Shown: positions 7,382 through 10,529 of the stretch, one piece after another
How the letters are laid out: the number at the start of each line of letters is the position of its first letter
Numbering within the stretch: position 1 is the first letter of the stretch
Assembly: GCA_946886875.1 (NCBI GenBank)
Contig: CAMPJN010000104.1
Coordinates: forward strand, 1-10,529
Source: an uncultured Pseudomonas sp.
Lineage (GTDB): Bacteria; Pseudomonadota; Gammaproteobacteria; Pseudomonadales; Pseudomonadaceae
Direction: 5' to 3'
Length of the DNA stretch: 10,529 nucleotides
Position numbers and translations under genes: made by a program
The notes under the pieces: generated by a model
The model's input: the letters and a program-made list of their open reading frames with translations, nothing else
Database searches by the model: none
Told to the model about the DNA's origin: nothing

Positions 7382-8323
7382 ATGACCGAGTCTTTGCGTA
7401 TCGTTTTCGCCGGCACCCCGGAGTTCGCCGCCGAACACCTCAAGGCGCTGCTCGATACCCCTCATCAGCTCGTTGCCGTCTACAGCCAACCGGATCGCCC
7501 GGCCGGCCGCGGGCAGAAACTCACGCCCAGCCCGGTCAAGCAACTCGCAGTGCAGCATGGGATTCCGGTGTACCAGCCGCAGAGCCTGCGCGACCCGGCG
7601 GCACAAGCCGAGCTGGCCGCGCTGCAGCCGGACCTGCTGGTGGTTGTGGCCTACGGGCTGATCCTGCCGCAAGCGGTACTGGATATTCCGCGTCTGGGTT
7701 GCATCAACAGCCACGCCTCCTTGCTGCCGCGCTGGCGTGGCGCGGCACCGATCCAGCGTGCCATCGAGGCCGGCGACAGCGAATCCGGGGTTACCGTGAT
7801 GCAGATGGAAGCCGGCCTGGATACTGGGCCGATGCTGCTGAAAGTGCACACGCCAATCAGCGCCGAAGACACCGGCGGCAGCCTGCACGACCGCCTGGCC
7901 GCCCTCGGCCCGCAGGCGGTAATCGAGGCGATCGCCGGCCTGGCGGCCGGCAATCTGGTCGGCGAGGTGCAGGACGATAGCCTGGCCACTTACGCGCACA
8001 AGCTGAACAAAGATGAAGCGCGACTCGACTGGACCCGCCCGGCCATCGAGCTGGAACGCCTGATCCGCGCCTTCAACCCCTGGCCGATCTGCCACAGCAG
8101 CCTGAACGAGACCCCGGTGAAAATCCTTGCCGGCCATCTGGTCGAAGGCCAGGGCCAGCCCGGAACGATTCTCGCCGCGAGCAAGGACGGCCTGAGCGTC
8201 GCCTGCGGCCAAGGCGCGCTGTGCCTGACCCGCTTGCAACTGCCGGGCGGCAAGGCGCTGAATTTCGCCGACCTGTATAACAGCCGCCGCGAGCAATTCG
8301 CCCCTGGCCTGGTGCTGGTGTGA
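7382..8323 (+). CDS. fmt: Methionyl-tRNA formyltransferase
   Basis: Fmt transfers a formyl group from 10-formyltetrahydrofolate to Met-tRNA(fMet), making the initiator used by bacterial ribosomes. The 313-residue protein has the N-terminal formyltransferase fold: FAGTPEFAA (9-17), the [12 protein letters not shown] loop (36-47) that contacts the tRNA acceptor end, and [20 protein letters not shown] (108-127) with catalytic Asn109 and His111, plus GLDTGPM with Asp147. The smaller C-terminal beta-barrel domain begins around residue 207 and ends with the usual [14 protein letters not shown]. The ATG at 7382 gives the standard [15 protein letters not shown] start; the upstream GCGAGAG is only a fair ribosome binding site. 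rsmB starts 13 bases after the stop, so the two are cotranscribed. Substrate chemistry opposes that of Def, encoded just before. Confidence 0.97.
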   Translation: MTESLRIVFAGTPEFAAEHLKALLDTPHQLVAVYSQPDRPAGRGQKLTPSPVKQLAVQHGIPVYQPQSLRDPAAQAELAALQPDLLVVVAYGLILPQAVLDIPRLGCINSHASLLPRWRGAAPIQRAIEAGDSESGVTVMQMEAGLDTGPMLLKVHTPISAEDTGGSLHDRLAALGPQAVIEAIAGLAAGNLVGEVQDDSLATYAHKLNKDEARLDWTRPAIELERLIRAFNPWPICHSSLNETPVKILAGHLVEGQGQPGTILAASKDGLSVACGQGALCLTRLQLPGGKALNFADLYNSRREQFAPGLVLV

Positions 8324-8336
8324 CGAGGATCTGCGC

Positions 8337-9671
8337 ATGAACCCGCGTCTCGCCGCCGCCCGCGCCCTGGCCTCCGTGCTGGCTGGTAAAGCCTCGCTGG
8401 GCAGCAGCCTGCCGCCGCTGCTGGACAGGGTCGAACAACGCGACCGTGGCCTGGCCCAGGACTTGGCCTTCGGCACCGCGCGCTGGCAGCCGCGCCTGGC
8501 ATTGATCGCGGAAAAACTCCTGCAGAAGCCGTTCAAAGCCGCCGACCGCGACGTCGAAGCGCTGCTGCTGATCGGCCTCTATCAGCTGTTCTACACCCGC
8601 ATCCCGGCGCATGCCGCGATTGGCGAAACCGTCGCCTGTATCGACAAGCTGAAGAAGCCCTCGCTCAAAGGCCTACTGAATGCCGTGCTGCGTAATGCCC
8701 AGCGCGAGGGCGAGGCGATTATCGCGGAGCTCGACCGCGATCCGGTGCTGCACACAGCCCACCCGCGCTGGCTGCAGAAAGCCCTGAAGGCCCATTGGCC
8801 GGAACATTGGCAGGCCATCTGCGCAGCCAACAATGCCCATCCACCGCTTATATTGCGGGTCAATCGGCGCCTCGGCTGCCGTGACGATTACCTGGCCGAA
8901 CTGCGCCGGGTCGGCTTCGAGGCCGAGCCCTGCATGTTCAGCCGCGACGGCATCCGCTTGCTCCAGGCCTGCGATGTCACCACTTTGCCGGGCTTTGCCG
9001 AAGGCCGGGTCAGCGTGCAGGACGAAGCCGCGCAACTGGCCGCCGAGCTGCTCGAACTGGCGCCCGGCCAGCGCGTGCTGGACGCCTGCTGCGCGCCCGG
9101 CGGCAAGACCTGCCATATCCTCGAAGCCGAGCCCGAATTGGCCGGGGTGGTCGCGGTGGACCTGGAAGAGAAACGCCTGGTACGGGTACGCGAGAACCTT
9201 GAGCGCCTTGGCTTGGCGGCCGAACTGATCGCCGCCGATGGCCGCGATACTGCTGCCTGGTGGGATGGCGTGCCCTTCCAGCGCATCCTGCTCGACGCGC
9301 CCTGTTCGGCCACCGGAGTGATTCGCCGTCACCCGGATATCAAGCTGACCCGCCAGCCCGAGGACATCCCCGCCCTGGCGCAATTGCAGGGCGAGCTGCT
9401 GGACAGGCTCTGGCAAACCCTGGCGGTCGACGGCATCCTGATTTACGCCACCTGCTCGGTGCTGCCCCCGGAAAACAGCGACACCATCGCCGCCTTTCTC
9501 CAGCGCACCTTGGATGCGCGCGAGCTGAAAATAACCGCCGATTTCGGCCTGACGCCCGCTCACGGTCGCCAGTTGCTGCCGCAGATCGACGGTCACGATG
9601 GCTTCTACTATGCCAAGCTGATAAAAACCGCCAGCGCGCCAAATGCTGCCGCTAAGGAACAGACTGCATGA
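8337..9671 (+). CDS. rsmB: 16S rRNA (cytosine-967-C5)-methyltransferase
   Basis: RsmB (Sun/Fmu) methylates C967 of 16S rRNA using S-adenosylmethionine. The 444-residue product has an N-terminal NusB-like helical RNA-binding domain (about 1-135, with [21 protein letters not shown] at 75-95), a linker and an RFM-type methyltransferase domain. SAM motif I is [12 protein letters not shown] (247-258). The two key cysteines are there: Cys323 in DAPCSATG and Cys373 in [10 protein letters not shown], which is the catalytic nucleophile in this family. The ATG at 8337 has GAGGA seven bases upstream. A tail of about 14 residues ([14 protein letters not shown]) follows the usual end [10 protein letters not shown] and contains the trkA ribosome binding site. 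The stop codon overlaps the trkA start (ATGA), which suggests translational coupling. Confidence 0.97.
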   Translation: MNPRLAAARALASVLAGKASLGSSLPPLLDRVEQRDRGLAQDLAFGTARWQPRLALIAEKLLQKPFKAADRDVEALLLIGLYQLFYTRIPAHAAIGETVACIDKLKKPSLKGLLNAVLRNAQREGEAIIAELDRDPVLHTAHPRWLQKALKAHWPEHWQAICAANNAHPPLILRVNRRLGCRDDYLAELRRVGFEAEPCMFSRDGIRLLQACDVTTLPGFAEGRVSVQDEAAQLAAELLELAPGQRVLDACCAPGGKTCHILEAEPELAGVVAVDLEEKRLVRVRENLERLGLAAELIAADGRDTAAWWDGVPFQRILLDAPCSATGVIRRHPDIKLTRQPEDIPALAQLQGELLDRLWQTLAVDGILIYATCSVLPPENSDTIAAFLQRTLDARELKITADFGLTPAHGRQLLPQIDGHDGFYYAKLIKTASAPNAAAKEQTA

Positions 9672-10529
9672 AAATCATCATTCTCGGTGCCGGCCAGGTC
9701 GGCGGCACACTGGCGGAACACCTGGCCAGTGAAGCCAACGACATCACCGTGGTAGACACCGACGGCGACCGCCTGCGCGACCTCGGCGACCGCCTGGATA
9801 TCCGCACCGTGCAAGGCCGCGGCTCATTGCCAACGGTGCTGCGCCAGGCCGGTGCCGACGATGCCGACATGCTGATCGCAGTTACCAACAGCGACGAAAT
9901 CAATATGGTCGCCTGCCAGGTCGCCTTCACCCTGTTCCACACTCCGACCAAGATCGCTCGGGTGCGCGAGCCGGCCTATCTGACCCGCGCCGGCTTGTTC
10001 GATAACGAGGCGATTCCGGTCGACGTACTGATCAGCCCGGAACAGGTGGTGACCAACTACATCAAGCGCCTGATCGAATATCCGGGCGCCTTGCAGGTGA
10101 TCGACTTCGCCGAGGGCAAGGCCCAGCTGGTCGCGGTGCGCGCCTACTACGGCGGCCCGCTAGTCGGCCAGCAGCTGCGGCAGTTGCGCCAGCACATGCC
10201 GAATGTCGACACCCGGGTGGCGGCGATCTTCCGTCGTAACCGGCCAATCATTCCCCAGGGCGATACGGTGATCGAGGCCGACGACGAGGTGTTCTTCATT
10301 GCCGCCAAGGGCCATATCCGCGCGGTGATGAGCGAGATGCGCCGCCTGGAAGACAGTTACAAGAAAGTGGTGATCGCCGGTGGCGGGCATATCGGCGAGC
10401 GTCTGGCTGAGGCCATCGAAAGCCGCTATCAGGTGAAGATCATCGAGATGAGCCCGGCGCGTTGCCGTTACCTCTCGGAAACCCTCGACAGCACCATAGT
10501 GCTGCAGGGCAGCGCCTCGGACCGCGATC
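9668..10529 (+). CDS. trkA: Trk potassium uptake regulatory subunit TrkA, N-terminal part (3' end outside window)
   Basis: TrkA is the peripheral NAD(H)/nucleotide-binding subunit that gates the TrkH/TrkG potassium channel at the inner membrane. The window holds 287 full codons of a protein usually near 458 residues. The first RCK domain starts at once with [18 protein letters not shown] (3-20) and the acidic VVDTD at the end of strand 2; its RCK_C lobe spans about 140-225 ([13 protein letters not shown]...[13 protein letters not shown]). The second RCK domain begins at about 232 with [19 protein letters not shown] (glycine loop 238-243) and is cut by the right edge. AAGGA at 9655-9659 precedes the ATG at 9668, which overlaps the rsmB stop by four bases (ATGA). 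The frame is open through the window end, so no internal disruption is seen. Confidence 0.96.
   Translation, partial: MKIIILGAGQVGGTLAEHLASEANDITVVDTDGDRLRDLGDRLDIRTVQGRGSLPTVLRQAGADDADMLIAVTNSDEINMVACQVAFTLFHTPTKIARVREPAYLTRAGLFDNEAIPVDVLISPEQVVTNYIKRLIEYPGALQVIDFAEGKAQLVAVRAYYGGPLVGQQLRQLRQHMPNVDTRVAAIFRRNRPIIPQGDTVIEADDEVFFIAAKGHIRAVMSEMRRLEDSYKKVVIAGGGHIGERLAEAIESRYQVKIIEMSPARCRYLSETLDSTIVLQGSASDRD

Noticed and set aside
6785..8536. 583-codon open frame on the minus strand opposite def and fmt
   Set aside because: def and fmt have complete family motifs on the plus strand. The antisense product is low-complexity (rich in Q, R, A, G, H) with no recognisable domain, as expected from GC-rich codon bias of the real genes.
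8673..9596. 307-codon minus-strand frame inside rsmB
   Set aside because: rsmB has both catalytic cysteines and the SAM motif intact on the plus strand; the opposite frame has no family features.

Overview
The window looks like a chromosomal housekeeping region of a Pseudomonas or close relative (Gammaproteobacteria, high GC). This rests on recalled Pseudomonas proteins (AroE, HemF, Qor and Def match closely in sequence and length) and on gene order; the species cannot be named from this sequence. No rRNA, tRNA, CRISPR array, transposase gene, phage gene or obvious foreign island was seen. Every gene found belongs to a recognisable family.

Layout, left to right. The 3' end of a SulP-type anion transporter gene (+) converges on aroE (-). 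Upstream of aroE on the same strand is hemF (-), which diverges from qor (+). qor converges on tsaC (-). Upstream of tsaC on the minus strand come dprA and then a secreted LysM protein gene, probably tsaP. That gene diverges from a plus-strand series def, fmt, rsmB, trkA; trkA runs off the right edge. The largest gap without a gene is about 213 bases (1344-1556), so no stretch over 300 bases is unexplained.

Functionally this is mostly core metabolism and translation. AroE serves aromatic amino-acid synthesis and HemF haem synthesis. TsaC makes the precursor of tRNA t6A. Def and Fmt remove and add the formyl group used in initiation, and RsmB methylates 16S rRNA. TrkA controls K+ uptake. DprA and the TsaP-like LysM protein connect to DNA uptake and type IV pili. 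From memory of E. coli, trkA-rsmB-fmt-def diverging from dprA...tsaC-aroE is an old arrangement; here hemF and qor lie between tsaC and aroE, and a LysM gene lies between def and dprA.

The least ordinary content is intergenic. Three paired inverted-repeat elements (413-484, 1375-1552, 3647-3803) resemble REP doublets (REPINs); two of them carry GTAG/CTAC ends of the kind mobilised by RAYT transposases. They occupy the gaps SulP/aroE, aroE/hemF and qor/tsaC, so two of them bracket the hemF-qor block. Other points are a possible FNR/Anr-type promoter for hemF, a strong intrinsic terminator lying between def and fmt, and a def start with no visible ribosome binding site. I do not see a previously undescribed multi-gene system here.
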